A stretch of 64,000 nucleotides of DNA from Phytohabitans aurantiacus (GTDB taxonomy: Bacteria > Actinomycetota > Actinomycetes > Mycobacteriales > Micromonosporaceae). Within the stretch, counting starts at the first letter, position 1, and each line of letters begins with the position of its first letter. Made by a program: the position numbers and the translations under genes. The stretch spans positions 3,776 through 67,775 of the forward strand of contig NZ_BSDI01000035.1 in assembly GCF_027923225.1 (NCBI RefSeq), given 5' to 3'. Shown in pieces: positions 17,713 to 26,692 of this stretch. Below the pieces are notes generated by a model. It was not told where the DNA came from. It did not search any database and was given only the letters and a program-made list of their open reading frames with translations.

Positions 17713-18255
17713 ATGGAGAAGGCGCAGGTAGCGTTCCGCACCATGCCGCCTGCTCGCGAACGCCCGCCCTTCACCGCCGACGAACGCACCGCGCTGGTCG
17801 GCTGGCTCGACATGCAACGGGCGATCGTGCACTGGAAGTGCGAGGGACTGTCCGATGAGGACGCTCATCGGTCGGTGCTGCCCAGCTCGCCGCTGATGAC
17901 GGTCGCGGGCCTCGTCTCGCACCTGCGCTGGGTCGAATTCACCTGGTTCGAGGTGCTCTTCCTGGGCCGGCCCGCGACCGGGCCGCAGTTCGACGAAGAG
18001 GTCGAAGACCGCGACTTCATGGTCGAGGGGGTGCCGCTCGCGCGCCTGCTCGACGAGTACGACCAGCAGTGCCGGCTCACCAACGAGATCGTGGCGGCGC
18101 ACTCGCTCGACGACGTCGGCAAGCACCCCGACTTCCGCTCGGCCGCCGCCAACCTGCGTTGGATGCTCATCCACATGGTCGAGGAGACCGGCCGGCACGC
18201 CGGTCACCTCGACGTGGTGCGCGAGCTCGTCGACGGGGGCAAGGGCTACTTCTGA
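17713..18255 (+). CDS. DinB-superfamily (DUF664, mycothiol-transferase-like) protein
   Basis: A 180-residue four-helix protein with DinB-like metal histidines: H in LVSHLRWVEFTWFE and H in MLIHMVEETGRHAGHLD. DinB/MST proteins of actinobacteria use mycothiol to detoxify or modify substrates. The layout (LMTVAGLVSHLRWVE, EETGRHAGHLDVVRELVDG) is typical of DUF664. Its stop overlaps the end of the convergent ABC ATPase gene by 10 bp, so there is no room for a terminator between them. Confidence 0.88.
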   Translation: MEKAQVAFRTMPPARERPPFTADERTALVGWLDMQRAIVHWKCEGLSDEDAHRSVLPSSPLMTVAGLVSHLRWVEFTWFEVLFLGRPATGPQFDEEVEDRDFMVEGVPLARLLDEYDQQCRLTNEIVAAHSLDDVGKHPDFRSAAANLRWMLIHMVEETGRHAGHLDVVRELVDGGKGYF

Positions 18256-19157
18256 GCGGCGCACCCCACGAGGTGGTCGTCGTCGACCGCCACCAACTCG
18301 GAGTCGCTCGCGCAGTCGCCGCCGTCGTGGATGGCGCATCGGCCGTCGATCGTGCGGGCGATGTCGGCGCGCGTCCACTTGCGATGCATTTGCGGCACCG
18401 ATGACAGCAGGGTTCGCGTGTACGGGTGGCGCGGGTTGCCGAAGACCTTGTCGGTGCTGCCCATCTCGACCACCGTGCCGCTGCGCAGGATCACCGCCCG
18501 GTCGCTGATGTAGTGGCCGAGCGACAGGTCGTGGGTGATGAACAGGATGCCCAGCCCGCGCGCCTTGAGGTCGGCGAGCAGGTTCAGCACGTCGATGCGG
18601 GTCGAGGCGTCGAGCATCGAGATGATCTCGTCGGCCACCAGCAGCTTGATGTCGAGCAGCAGCGCCCGCGCGATCAGCATGCGCTGGAGCTGGCCGCCGC
18701 TGAGCTGGTGCGGGTACTTGTCGAGCACCTGCCGGGGATCGAGCCGCACCGACTCCAGGGCGGTGTCGATGCGCTTGCGCCACTCGGCGGCGTTGACGTC
18801 GGGGAAGAAGGTCGGCCGGATGGTGTGCAGCACCCGGTCGGCCTTGAAGATCGGGTTGTAGGTGCTGAACGGGTCCTGGAAGACGCCCTGCACCCGCTTG
18901 TAGTACCCGGCGAGCCGCCGGCCCTTGAGCCTCGACACGTCGGTGCCGTCGAACATGATGTTGCCGCCGCTCACCGACGCGAGCCGCAACACCATGCGAC
19001 CGATCGTGGTCTTGCCGCTGCCGCTCTCGCCGATCAGCGACACGACCTCCCCCGGCTTGACCGTGAAGGTGGCGTCGCGCACGGCGGTCAGCTCGCGCCC
19101 GCCGAAGGCGCCGACCCGGTACTTCTTCGTGACCCGTTCCAGCGACAGCATGCTCAT
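18246..19157 (-). CDS. Oligopeptide/oligosaccharide ABC transporter ATP-binding protein (DppF-like)
   Basis: The 303-residue ATPase has Walker A GESGSGKTT, signature LSGGQLQR, Walker B LLVADEI and H-loop ITHD, then the C-terminal extension of the OppF/DppF family (NPRHPYTRTLLSSVP). ATG 19157 overlaps the stop of the upstream ATPase gene by 4 bp. It is the last gene of the five-gene importer operon that runs from 23826 to 18246 on the minus strand. Confidence 0.93.
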   Translation of the reverse strand: MSMLSLERVTKKYRVGAFGGRELTAVRDATFTVKPGEVVSLIGESGSGKTTIGRMVLRLASVSGGNIMFDGTDVSRLKGRRLAGYYKRVQGVFQDPFSTYNPIFKADRVLHTIRPTFFPDVNAAEWRKRIDTALESVRLDPRQVLDKYPHQLSGGQLQRMLIARALLLDIKLLVADEIISMLDASTRIDVLNLLADLKARGLGILFITHDLSLGHYISDRAVILRSGTVVEMGSTDKVFGNPRHPYTRTLLSSVPQMHRKWTRADIARTIDGRCAIHDGGDCASDSELVAVDDDHLVGCAAQK

Positions 19158-20104
19158 TGGGCCTTCCAGCAGGCGACGTGGTGGTTCTTGTCGACCTCGA
19201 CGAACGGCGGCTCTTCGACGCAACGCGCGAACGCCAGCGGGCACCGGTCGCGGAACCGGCAGCCGGCCGGCGGGTTGAGCAGCCCTGGCGGGCTGCCGGG
19301 GATGCCCGCCAGCTTGCGGTCCGCGTACCGGACGCCGACTTCGGGCAACGACGAAATCAGGAGCTGCGTGTACGGGTGCCGGGGCGCGTTGACCACCACA
19401 TCGGCGGGCGCCTTCTCGGCGAGCTTTCCGGCGTACATGACCATGATGGTGTCGGCGATCTGGTACACCAGCGAGATGTCGTGCGTGACCACGATCATGC
19501 TCTTGACGAACTCGCGATCGCGGAACTCCACCAGCGTCTCGGCCACCGCCCGTTGGGTCGACACGTCGAGCGCGGAGGTGACCTCGTCGGCGATGAGCAG
19601 GCTTGGATTGAGCAATGTGGACAGTACTAGAACCATCCGCTGCTTCATGCCGCCCGACAGCTCGATCGGGTAGTTGTTGAGAACTTCCCGCTTGAGCCCA
19701 ACGAGGTCGAGCCGGCGCTCCAGCTCAGGCTTGATCTCGCTGTACTTGACGCCCCGCGCACCCAGCAACTCGGAGATCATCTTGCCGATCTTCCGGGTCG
19801 GGTTGAGCGCGCTCATCGCGTACTGCGGGATGAGCGAGACCTCCTTGAACCGGAACGCGTTCATCGCGTCCTGGTCGCCGATCGGCAGCGGCTTGCCGTC
19901 GAGCTCGACGCCGCCCTCGACCAGCCGCATGCGGGTGTCGAGGCGGATGAGGCTCTTGCTCAATGTGGACTTGCCCGACCCGGACTCCCCCGCCAGCCCC
20001 ATGATCTCGCCGTCGGCCACGGTGAACGTCGCGCCGTCGAGGGCCTTCACGTCGCCGCGCAGCGTCCGGTAGTACACCTTCAGGTTGTCGACCCGCAGGC
20101 TCAT
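19154..20104 (-). CDS. ABC transporter ATP-binding protein (DppD-like)
   Basis: 316 residues with Walker A GESGSGKST, signature LSGGMKQR, Walker B LLIADEVTSALD and H-loop VTHD. The C-terminal oligopeptide-transporter domain has the cysteine cluster typical of OppD/DppD (GCRFRDRCPLAFARC). It pairs with the DppF-like subunit as the ATPase heterodimer. The start lies 3 nt after the stop of the permease gene. Confidence 0.93.
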   Translation of the reverse strand: MSLRVDNLKVYYRTLRGDVKALDGATFTVADGEIMGLAGESGSGKSTLSKSLIRLDTRMRLVEGGVELDGKPLPIGDQDAMNAFRFKEVSLIPQYAMSALNPTRKIGKMISELLGARGVKYSEIKPELERRLDLVGLKREVLNNYPIELSGGMKQRMVLVLSTLLNPSLLIADEVTSALDVSTQRAVAETLVEFRDREFVKSMIVVTHDISLVYQIADTIMVMYAGKLAEKAPADVVVNAPRHPYTQLLISSLPEVGVRYADRKLAGIPGSPPGLLNPPAGCRFRDRCPLAFARCVEEPPFVEVDKNHHVACWKAQ

Positions 20105-20107
20105 GCC

Positions 20108-21073
20108 TCACATCTCCCGCAGCTTGGGGTTGAAGACCTCGTCGAGCCCGACGTTCATGATGTAGAGCGCGCCGACGATCGCGGTGATCCCCAGCCCTGG
20201 CGGCAGGAACCACCACCACAGGCCGAGCTGGAGCGCGCTCCAGTGCACCGCGTTGTTCATCATCAGGCCGAGCGACATCACGCCGGTCGGGCCGAGCCCG
20301 ATGAAGTCGAGGGTGGCGGCGAAGAGCACCGAGCCGCCGAAGAGCAGGATGAACGTCATGAACAGGTAGGAGCTCATGTTGGGCGCGATCTCGCGCCGGA
20401 TGATCGCTCCGGAGCCCATGCCGCTCAGCCGGGCCAGGTCGACGAAGTCGCGGGTACGCAGCGAGAACGTCTGCGCGCGCACCGCGCGCGCCACCCACGG
20501 CCAGGAGAAGATCCCGATGAAGAGGGCCTGCGACGGGACGCTGGTGATGCCGATGTACGTGTGCAGGATGATCAGTACGGCCAGCGCGGGCAGCACCAGC
20601 ACGATGTTGGTGAGCATGTTGAGCGCCTCGTCGACCAGGCCACCCACGTATCCCGCCACGAAGCCGATCGTCATGCCGATCAGCGCGGCCAGCCCGCCAC
20701 CGAGCAGGCCGACCAGGAACGTGGACCGGATCCCGTGCACGAACTGGAGGAACACGTCCTGCCCGAAGGTGGTCGTGCCGAACCAGTACTCGCCCGACGG
20801 TCCGCTGCTCTGCGGCCCGACGTACTCGCTGTGGCCGTAGTCGTAGAAGAGCGGCGCGATCAGGCCCAGCGCGAGAAAGGCCAGGACGACGATCCCGCCG
20901 CCGACGACCTTCTTGTTGCGCAGCGCGAAGTGCAGCGCGTCGCGGGTGCGGCGCGCGCCGGGCTGCGCGGCCGCGACCGGGCCGGCGGCCACCGGCACCG
21001 CGGGTGCCGAGACCGCTTCGCCGCCAGCGGCCGGCGCGGCCTCCTCCCGTGCCGCAGGGGCAAGGTCACTCAT
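20108..21073 (-). CDS. ABC transporter permease (DppC-like)
   Basis: A 321-residue permease with an N-terminal cytoplasmic A/P-rich extension of about 45 residues, then six transmembrane segments of the binding-protein-dependent transport (BPD) type. The EAA loop is the region around ARLSGMGSGAIIRREIAPN. The large periplasmic loop after helix 1 is typical of the DppC half. Its ATG overlaps the stop of the DppB-like gene. Confidence 0.92.
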   Translation of the reverse strand: MSDLAPAAREEAAPAAGGEAVSAPAVPVAAGPVAAAQPGARRTRDALHFALRNKKVVGGGIVVLAFLALGLIAPLFYDYGHSEYVGPQSSGPSGEYWFGTTTFGQDVFLQFVHGIRSTFLVGLLGGGLAALIGMTIGFVAGYVGGLVDEALNMLTNIVLVLPALAVLIILHTYIGITSVPSQALFIGIFSWPWVARAVRAQTFSLRTRDFVDLARLSGMGSGAIIRREIAPNMSSYLFMTFILLFGGSVLFAATLDFIGLGPTGVMSLGLMMNNAVHWSALQLGLWWWFLPPGLGITAIVGALYIMNVGLDEVFNPKLREM

Positions 21074-22065
21074 GCGGCGCCTCCCGTCATGCCGGTCCGG
21101 GTACGCGGGTCGACCAGGACGTAGACGATGTCGATCACGAAGTTCGCGATCAGCACCCCGATCACGATGAACAGGAAGGCGCCCTGGAGCAGGAAGAAGT
21201 CCTGGTTCTGGATCGCCATGAGGATCAGGCGCCCGAGGCCGGGATACCCGAACACGATCTCGGTGACCAGCGCGCCGGCCACCAGCACGCCGAGCTGAAG
21301 CGCGAGGCCGGTGAGCTGCGGCAGGAGGGCGTTGCGGAACGCGTACCGGCGGATCAGCCGGCGCGGCGCGCCGAGCGCCTCCAGGTAGTTGGCGTAGTCG
21401 GCTTCCAGCTCATAAATGATCATGTTGCGCATGCCGATGGCCCAGCCGCCGAACGCCACCAGGAACAGCGACAGGAACGGCAGGAACCAGTGCTGGATCA
21501 GGCTGTTGAAGAACACCAGCGACCACGACGGCTGCAGGTCGAAGCTGTAGCCGCCGGCGACCGGGAAGACGCCCGCGATGATCGCGAGACTCCAGGCCAG
21601 CACGATCGCGATCCACATGTACGGCGTGGCCGTGAGCGCGTACCCGAGGGGCAGCACGGTGTTGTCGAGCCACTTGCGGCGGGCGGCGAGCGCGCCCACC
21701 TTGTTGCCGGCGTACCAGCTCAACAGGATGGATGGGATGAGGAGGGCGAGCGTGTACGGCACCGCGTCGAGGATCACCTCGGTGACCGGCGCGGGAAACA
21801 GCCACACGCTGATACCCATGTTGCCCTGCAACAACTCGGCCCAGTAGTTCAGGTACTGCCGCCAGAGCGGCACGTCCAGGCCGAACACGTTGTTGTAGTA
21901 CTCCCGCATCGGAGCGATCGCGTCCGGATTGGACACTGACGTCCGGGTGAGCATCCGCAGGACCGGATCTCCCGGCATGAACCGGGGGATCAGCCAGTTG
22001 AGCGTCACCGCGACGAAGAACGTCAGCAGGTAGATCGCTACCTTTCTCGCGAAGTACCGGCGCAC
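21070..22065 (-). CDS. ABC transporter permease (DppB-like)
   Basis: A 331-residue BPD permease: helix 1 at the N-terminus, the DppB signature (WLIPRFMPGDPVLRML), and an EAA loop in ALGAPRRLIRRYAFRNALLPQ. In related systems this permease type carries cello-, xylo- or manno-oligosaccharides as well as peptides. The start is GTG 22065, 33 nt after the binding-protein gene. Confidence 0.92.
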   Translation of the reverse strand: MRRYFARKVAIYLLTFFVAVTLNWLIPRFMPGDPVLRMLTRTSVSNPDAIAPMREYYNNVFGLDVPLWRQYLNYWAELLQGNMGISVWLFPAPVTEVILDAVPYTLALLIPSILLSWYAGNKVGALAARRKWLDNTVLPLGYALTATPYMWIAIVLAWSLAIIAGVFPVAGGYSFDLQPSWSLVFFNSLIQHWFLPFLSLFLVAFGGWAIGMRNMIIYELEADYANYLEALGAPRRLIRRYAFRNALLPQLTGLALQLGVLVAGALVTEIVFGYPGLGRLILMAIQNQDFFLLQGAFLFIVIGVLIANFVIDIVYVLVDPRTRTGMTGGAA

Positions 22066-22098
22066 GCGCGCCCTCCCCTCACTTTCCCGTGCGGCTGG

Positions 22099-23826
22099 TT
22101 ACTTCGACGAGACGGGCTTCAGCTGGGTCAGCATCTTGATGCTGCCGAGCTCCCACATGTTGTTCCATGTGCTGGGGAAGTCCTTGGGCGCACCGGCGGC
22201 CTCGGACGGCCAGTTCGTCCAGGCGGACTCGGTGTACTGCGCCCACATGCCGTTGTACCAGAGCGGGATCGCCGGCATTTCGGTCAGCTGGATCTTCTGG
22301 AGCTCGGCGATCGTCGTCTTGTACGCCGGGTCACTGCTGGGCGTACGCGACAGCTTCTGCACGAGCTCCCACGCGGCCTGGTTCTGGTACCGCGAGAAGT
22401 TGGCGCTGAACTGCTGCGCCTGCACCGGCATCTGGAAGAGGTAGTTGTAGTACGTCCACGGCGTGTTGCTGACGCCGGTCCAGTTGTTGAGGAGCAGGTC
22501 GAACTTGCCAGCGGTGCGGGCGTCGTCGAGCGCGGCCGCGTCCGGGAACTCGGCGACGATGTTGAGGCCAGCGGCCTGCGCACCCTCGGCGATGACCCGG
22601 GCCGCCTCCATCCAGTCGGTCCAACCCGACGGGACGATGAGCTTGAGGCTAATCGGCTTGCCGGCCTTGTCTTCGACCTTGCCGTCGCCGTTGGTGTCCT
22701 TGTAGCCGGCGGCGGCGAGCGTGGCCTTGGCCTTGTTGGTGTCGAACGTGAAGCCGGACGAGGAGACCGTGGCCTGGTCGACGTACTGGTCGTAGACCGG
22801 GAGCAGGCCCGTCGGGTTCGACGCCTTGACGATGTTGCCGTACACGCCTTCGACGATCTTCTTGACCTCGATCGACTCGGCGAGCGCCTTGCGGAAGGCG
22901 ACGTCGTTCATCGGCGCCTTGGTGGTGTTCGGGATCAGCATCGCCGTGTTGGCCGACAGCATGTAGGGCGGCTCGGCGTAGTACGTCTTGACCTTGAAGT
23001 CACCCTTGAGCAGGTTGGCCACGCCGGGCAGGAAGTTGTTGCTCAGGTCGAGCCGGCCCGACGTGAGCAGGCCCAGCGCCACCTCGTTGCTGGAGTTGAC
23101 GATGTCGACGACGTACGTCGGGGCGACCTTCAGGTTGAGGGCCTTCTCGGCCCACCAGCCGTCCTTCTTCTTCCAGACCATGCGGTCCTGGGCGTGCGCC
23201 TGGTACACGTACGGCCCGCTGCCGACCGGCTTCTCGTTCTTGTGGGTGGTGATGTCGGCCTCGGAACGCGACTCCCAGATGTGCTTGGGGACGATCGCGT
23301 TCTCGTACAGCCAGTTCTCCCACTCCTGGACCCGCGGGTCGGAGAAGGTGAACTTCACCGTGCGCTGGTCGGTGGCCTCGACGCTAGCGAGCCAGTTCCA
23401 CAGGTTGCTGTACGGCACCGCCTTGATCTTGCCCAGCTCGACGGTGTACTTGACGTCGTCAGCGGTCAGCGGCTTGTCGTCGCTCCACTTGACGCCATCG
23501 CGCAGCGTGACCGTGTAGGTCTTGTTGTCGGCGCTCCACTCGCCCTTCTCGGCGAGCCAGGGCTCCAGCTCGAGCTTCTCGGGGTTGAAGATGAAGAGAG
23601 GCTCGTAGACCAGGCCGACGGTGCCGGTGGCGTAGCCGGGCACGATCGGGTTCCACGTGGTGGGCGGTCCCCATGCGCTGCCGCTCGTGTAGAGCGTCTC
23701 GTTGCGCGGGTACTGGCCGCCGTTGGAAGAGTTGCCACTCGATCCACTGTCGCCGCCTTCGCAGGCCGTCGTCGCCAGCAGGACCGCCGTGAACAGCGCG
23801 GCGATATATCGAGGTCGGGTTCGCAT
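22099..23826 (-). CDS. Extracellular solute-binding lipoprotein, family 5 (DppA/CbtA-like)
   Basis: 575 residues with a lipoprotein signal (ALFTAVLLATTACEGG, lipobox Cys near residue 21) and a Ser/Gly-rich tether, then an SBP_bac_5 domain (VYEPLFIFNPEKLELEPWLA; TVTLRDGVKWSDDKPLTADD). The sequence looks like the beta-glucan or oligosaccharide branch (TTWNPIVPGYATGT) rather than classical dipeptide binding. The pectin lyase and CBM2 protease nearby support plant-polymer uptake, but this is inference. ATG 23826 is chosen for the signal peptide. Confidence 0.9.
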   Translation of the reverse strand: MRTRPRYIAALFTAVLLATTACEGGDSGSSGNSSNGGQYPRNETLYTSGSAWGPPTTWNPIVPGYATGTVGLVYEPLFIFNPEKLELEPWLAEKGEWSADNKTYTVTLRDGVKWSDDKPLTADDVKYTVELGKIKAVPYSNLWNWLASVEATDQRTVKFTFSDPRVQEWENWLYENAIVPKHIWESRSEADITTHKNEKPVGSGPYVYQAHAQDRMVWKKKDGWWAEKALNLKVAPTYVVDIVNSSNEVALGLLTSGRLDLSNNFLPGVANLLKGDFKVKTYYAEPPYMLSANTAMLIPNTTKAPMNDVAFRKALAESIEVKKIVEGVYGNIVKASNPTGLLPVYDQYVDQATVSSSGFTFDTNKAKATLAAAGYKDTNGDGKVEDKAGKPISLKLIVPSGWTDWMEAARVIAEGAQAAGLNIVAEFPDAAALDDARTAGKFDLLLNNWTGVSNTPWTYYNYLFQMPVQAQQFSANFSRYQNQAAWELVQKLSRTPSSDPAYKTTIAELQKIQLTEMPAIPLWYNGMWAQYTESAWTNWPSEAAGAPKDFPSTWNNMWELGSIKMLTQLKPVSSK

Positions 23827-23943
23827 CGGGGTACGTCCTCCTCGTGCGTGGGGGTGATGGATGGGTACGCGCACGCGCGCCCAGCCGGAAGCTGCGCCCC
23901 GGCACGGACGATTGTGTCGTTGATCGATACGTTTGACGGGATT

Positions 23944-23968
23944 GCTGAACCGCGTAAGTTACGTCAGC
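23944..23968 (-). promoter_or_regulatory. Nested palindrome upstream of the ABC importer operon
   Basis: The palindrome CGTAAGTTACG (23953-23963) is flanked by GCTGA on one side and TCAGC on the other. It lies about 120 bp upstream of the binding-protein start, in the 378-bp intergenic region that also serves the divergent protease gene. It is a candidate operator. Confidence 0.35.
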
Positions 23969-24081
23969 GAAACATGGGGCATGGACAGCCGTCAAGACCA
24001 CCCCGCCCTTGTCTGCGAAATTGATACCTGCGAACGGGTCAACTTAACCGGTTCGGTCCAGCTCGACCGGCGCCGTATTCA

Positions 24082-24111
24082 TTGACAGGCATCGAACAGA
24101 TGCGGTAGATG
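24082..24111 (+). promoter_or_regulatory. Sigma-70-type promoter for the CBM2 protease
   Basis: TTGACA (24082-24087) and TAGATG (24106-24111) are separated by 18 bp, about 95 bp before the ATG at 24205. A clear ribosome site AAGGAG is at 24193-24198. The rest of the intergenic stretch shows nothing else I can identify. Confidence 0.5.
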
Positions 24112-24204
24112 TGTTGCTAGATCGCGTCACCGGGCGGGACGTGACGGTACCCCACCGCGCCAGCGGTGCACCGCTGGTTGCCCCACCCTCCCAAGGAGAC
24201 GCCG

Positions 24205-25296
24205 ATGAAACGACTACTCGCCGCCGCCGCGGCCATGGGGCTCGCCGCCGCGGCGTTCGCCACCGCCACGGCCGGCCCAGCGGCGGCCGCGACCGCGTGC
24301 CGGGTCACGTACACGATCGGGTCGCAGTGGCCCGGCGGGTTCACCAGCAGCGTCAACCTCACCAACCTCGGCGACCCGCTGAACGGCTGGACCATCCGGT
24401 GGTCGTTCACGGCCGGCCAGGCGGTCACGCAGGCGTGGAACTCGACCGTGACGCAGAGCGGGGCCGCCGTGACGGCCACGAACGCGACCTACAACGGCAG
24501 CGTCGCGACCAACGGCAGCGTCTCCTTCGGCTTCAACGGCTCGTGGAACGGTTCGAGCAACCCGGTGCCCACGAACTTCTCGGTCAACAACGTGGCCTGC
24601 AACGGCCCCGTGCCGACCACCGGGCCCACCACGCCGGGTGTCACGACACCGCCGCCCACCACCGCGCCACCGACCAGCCCGCCGCCCACCACCGGTCCGC
24701 CCGCCACGCCGCCGAACGGCACAATCCGGGTGTACTGGCTCAAGCCCACCGACGTCCAGTACGACCAGCGCTACCCGGACGGCATCGCCAACGTGATGCG
24801 CGAGGCGCAGCGGTACTACCAGCAGGAGCTGGGTAAGACGTTCCGCCTCAACAACCCCGTCGTCGAGGTCGTCAACGGCGATCACCCGCGCTCCTGGTAC
24901 GAGAACACGCCAAACGGCAACGAGTGCTACTGGTGGGTCGTGTTCAACATGCAGCAGGAACTGATGCGCAAGCTCAACCTGCGCGCCCCCGACAGCCGCT
25001 GGATCAACGTCGGTGAGATCAGCGCCGAGGCGTCCTGCTCCGGCGGTGGCGGCGGCGGTGGCTGGGTGATCCTCAGTGGTCACGACGCCGACGGCGCCGC
25101 GGGCATCGGCGGCAACATGAACCGCTGGTACGGCGGCATGGTGCACGAGCTCGGCCACGCGTTCGGCCTGCCGGACTCGTCGTCGACCGACGGCACCCCG
25201 ATGTCGGCGTCGTTCTACAACTACCCGAACACCCACTTCAGCCAGGCCCAGAAGAACGGGATGCTCAACGGGCCGTACGGCAGCTTCCTGAACTGA
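24205..25296 (+). CDS. Secreted CBM2-linked zinc metalloprotease
   Basis: 363 residues. A signal peptide (MKRLLAAAAAMGLAAAAFAT) is followed by a family 2 carbohydrate-binding module (about 32-133; CRVTYTIGSQWPGGFTSSVN ... NNVAC, with the two terminal cysteines). A Pro/Thr linker comes next (about 137-173), then a catalytic domain with the metzincin zinc motif HELGHAFGLPD (about 314-324) and a Met-turn-like MSASFYN. The CBM2 should bind cellulose or chitin, placing a protease on plant cell walls. The protein target is unknown. The gene ends 10 bp from the convergent CIS operon. Confidence 0.9.
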   Translation: MKRLLAAAAAMGLAAAAFATATAGPAAAATACRVTYTIGSQWPGGFTSSVNLTNLGDPLNGWTIRWSFTAGQAVTQAWNSTVTQSGAAVTATNATYNGSVATNGSVSFGFNGSWNGSSNPVPTNFSVNNVACNGPVPTTGPTTPGVTTPPPTTAPPTSPPPTTGPPATPPNGTIRVYWLKPTDVQYDQRYPDGIANVMREAQRYYQQELGKTFRLNNPVVEVVNGDHPRSWYENTPNGNECYWWVVFNMQQELMRKLNLRAPDSRWINVGEISAEASCSGGGGGGGWVILSGHDADGAAGIGGNMNRWYGGMVHELGHAFGLPDSSSTDGTPMSASFYNYPNTHFSQAQKNGMLNGPYGSFLN

Positions 25297-25306
25297 GCCG
25301 TCCTGT

Positions 25307-26689
25307 TCAGCCGCTACCGGGGATGTACCGGATGGTGCGGATGGCGGCCGGTGGCGGATCGTCGCCGGCACCATCCGGTACACCTCGCACCACCACGAAG
25401 TCGATCTCGCCGCGGCGCTCCTCGGTCGTGAGGATCAGGTCGTCCTGGATGCTCCGGTTTCCGTTCTTGTAGAAGACCTCCATCTGCCGCCGGTCGTCCC
25501 CCGCGACGACCACCTGGATCGCGACGATGTCCCGGAGCCCTTCGATGCTCACCGGCACCGCCTTGCAGGCCGTCGCGTCGTCCTGCCGCGACGCGGACAG
25601 CGACCGGCCGTTCGTGGCGTCACCCGTCACCGCCACGGACTTGGCGTCGTCGCAGCCGTCAGGGCTGTTGCGCTCGGGCCGCCCGGTCAGCGCAAGGTCG
25701 AAACTGCGGAACGCGTCAGCCGGCAGCACGCCGTTCGCCGGATCCCCGAAGGGCTGCGTCACGTCGACCGTGATCGGATCGGCGACCGGTGCCGCCGTCG
25801 GCGACTGCGCCGGCGCGCTCGTGGCCGCGGCGCTCGGGCTCTCGCTCGGCGATGGCGGTGCCGACGTCGCCGGTGCCGGTGCGGCGGACGTCGGGACCAG
25901 CGGCGTCTGGTTGTTGCCGGCCTGCTGCTGCTCCTTGTCGTCGTTGCCCGCGCGCGCGATCAGGGCCGCCGCCAGCACGGCGCCGGCCACGACGAGCACC
26001 GCGCCGAGCATGCCCGCGGTGCGCACCAGCTTCGACGCGAACCGGGGCCGCTGTACGAATGTGGCCGTGCCCTTCCCCCGTACGCCACCGCCCGCGGCCT
26101 CGACGGTGAGGACCCGCTGCTTCTCCTTGTTCCACGGGATGGGCGCGCGCACGCTCAGGAACGAGTGCGCCGTCACGCCCTGCGGCAGGTCGAGCACCGG
26201 CGGGTCGAATGTGGACGATACCCGCTGCTCCGGGTCCGACAGGCCGAGCGCGACCCGCGCCCCGAAGTTGCTCCCGTTGGTGATCTGGACCGTGTACCGG
26301 GCGCTGCGGCCGCCGGTCGCGACCTCCGGCTCGACACGAACGGTGACGTCGTCGACGGCCGCGAGCGCGAGTGGCAGCTCCTCGCAGCGCGACACCTCCT
26401 CCCGGTACTTGGAGTGCACGAGCACACCGAGCGTGTACAGGCCAGCGGCGGCCGGCGCCTGCACGGGTATCGAGAGCTGCACCGCCGCGGTGGCGCTCTC
26501 AGCGGGCCGGAGCTTGGCCACATCCGGCTCGGCCCGCCACGTGGCGCCGGCGGGCAAGCCGAGCAGTTCGACGACGTAGTGCTCGACGATGTCGCTGGTA
26601 TTGCGCACGGTCACGTCGAAGTTGAACGTGTCGCCGGGTGCCGCGTCGATCCGCTCGATCGACACGGTCACCCGCAACGGCACCGCCAT
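25307..26689 (-). CDS. CIS-operon single-pass membrane protein with Ig-like domains
   Basis: 460 residues without a signal peptide. The N-terminal part contains two Ig/CARDB-like beta domains (about 1-105 and 115-215). A basic stretch (RFASKLVR) then precedes one transmembrane helix (about 222-245). A Pro/Ala/Ser/Thr linker and a C-terminal domain (about 315-460) follow. The charge pattern predicts N-in, C-out. It lies 3 bp after the zinc-ribbon membrane gene and is last in the CIS core operon. A membrane protein (CisA) has been reported to link Streptomyces CIS to the membrane; an equivalent role here is inference. Confidence 0.75.
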   Translation of the reverse strand: MAVPLRVTVSIERIDAAPGDTFNFDVTVRNTSDIVEHYVVELLGLPAGATWRAEPDVAKLRPAESATAAVQLSIPVQAPAAAGLYTLGVLVHSKYREEVSRCEELPLALAAVDDVTVRVEPEVATGGRSARYTVQITNGSNFGARVALGLSDPEQRVSSTFDPPVLDLPQGVTAHSFLSVRAPIPWNKEKQRVLTVEAAGGGVRGKGTATFVQRPRFASKLVRTAGMLGAVLVVAGAVLAAALIARAGNDDKEQQQAGNNQTPLVPTSAAPAPATSAPPSPSESPSAAATSAPAQSPTAAPVADPITVDVTQPFGDPANGVLPADAFRSFDLALTGRPERNSPDGCDDAKSVAVTGDATNGRSLSASRQDDATACKAVPVSIEGLRDIVAIQVVVAGDDRRQMEVFYKNGNRSIQDDLILTTEERRGEIDFVVVRGVPDGAGDDPPPAAIRTIRYIPGSG

Positions 26690-26692
26690 CGC

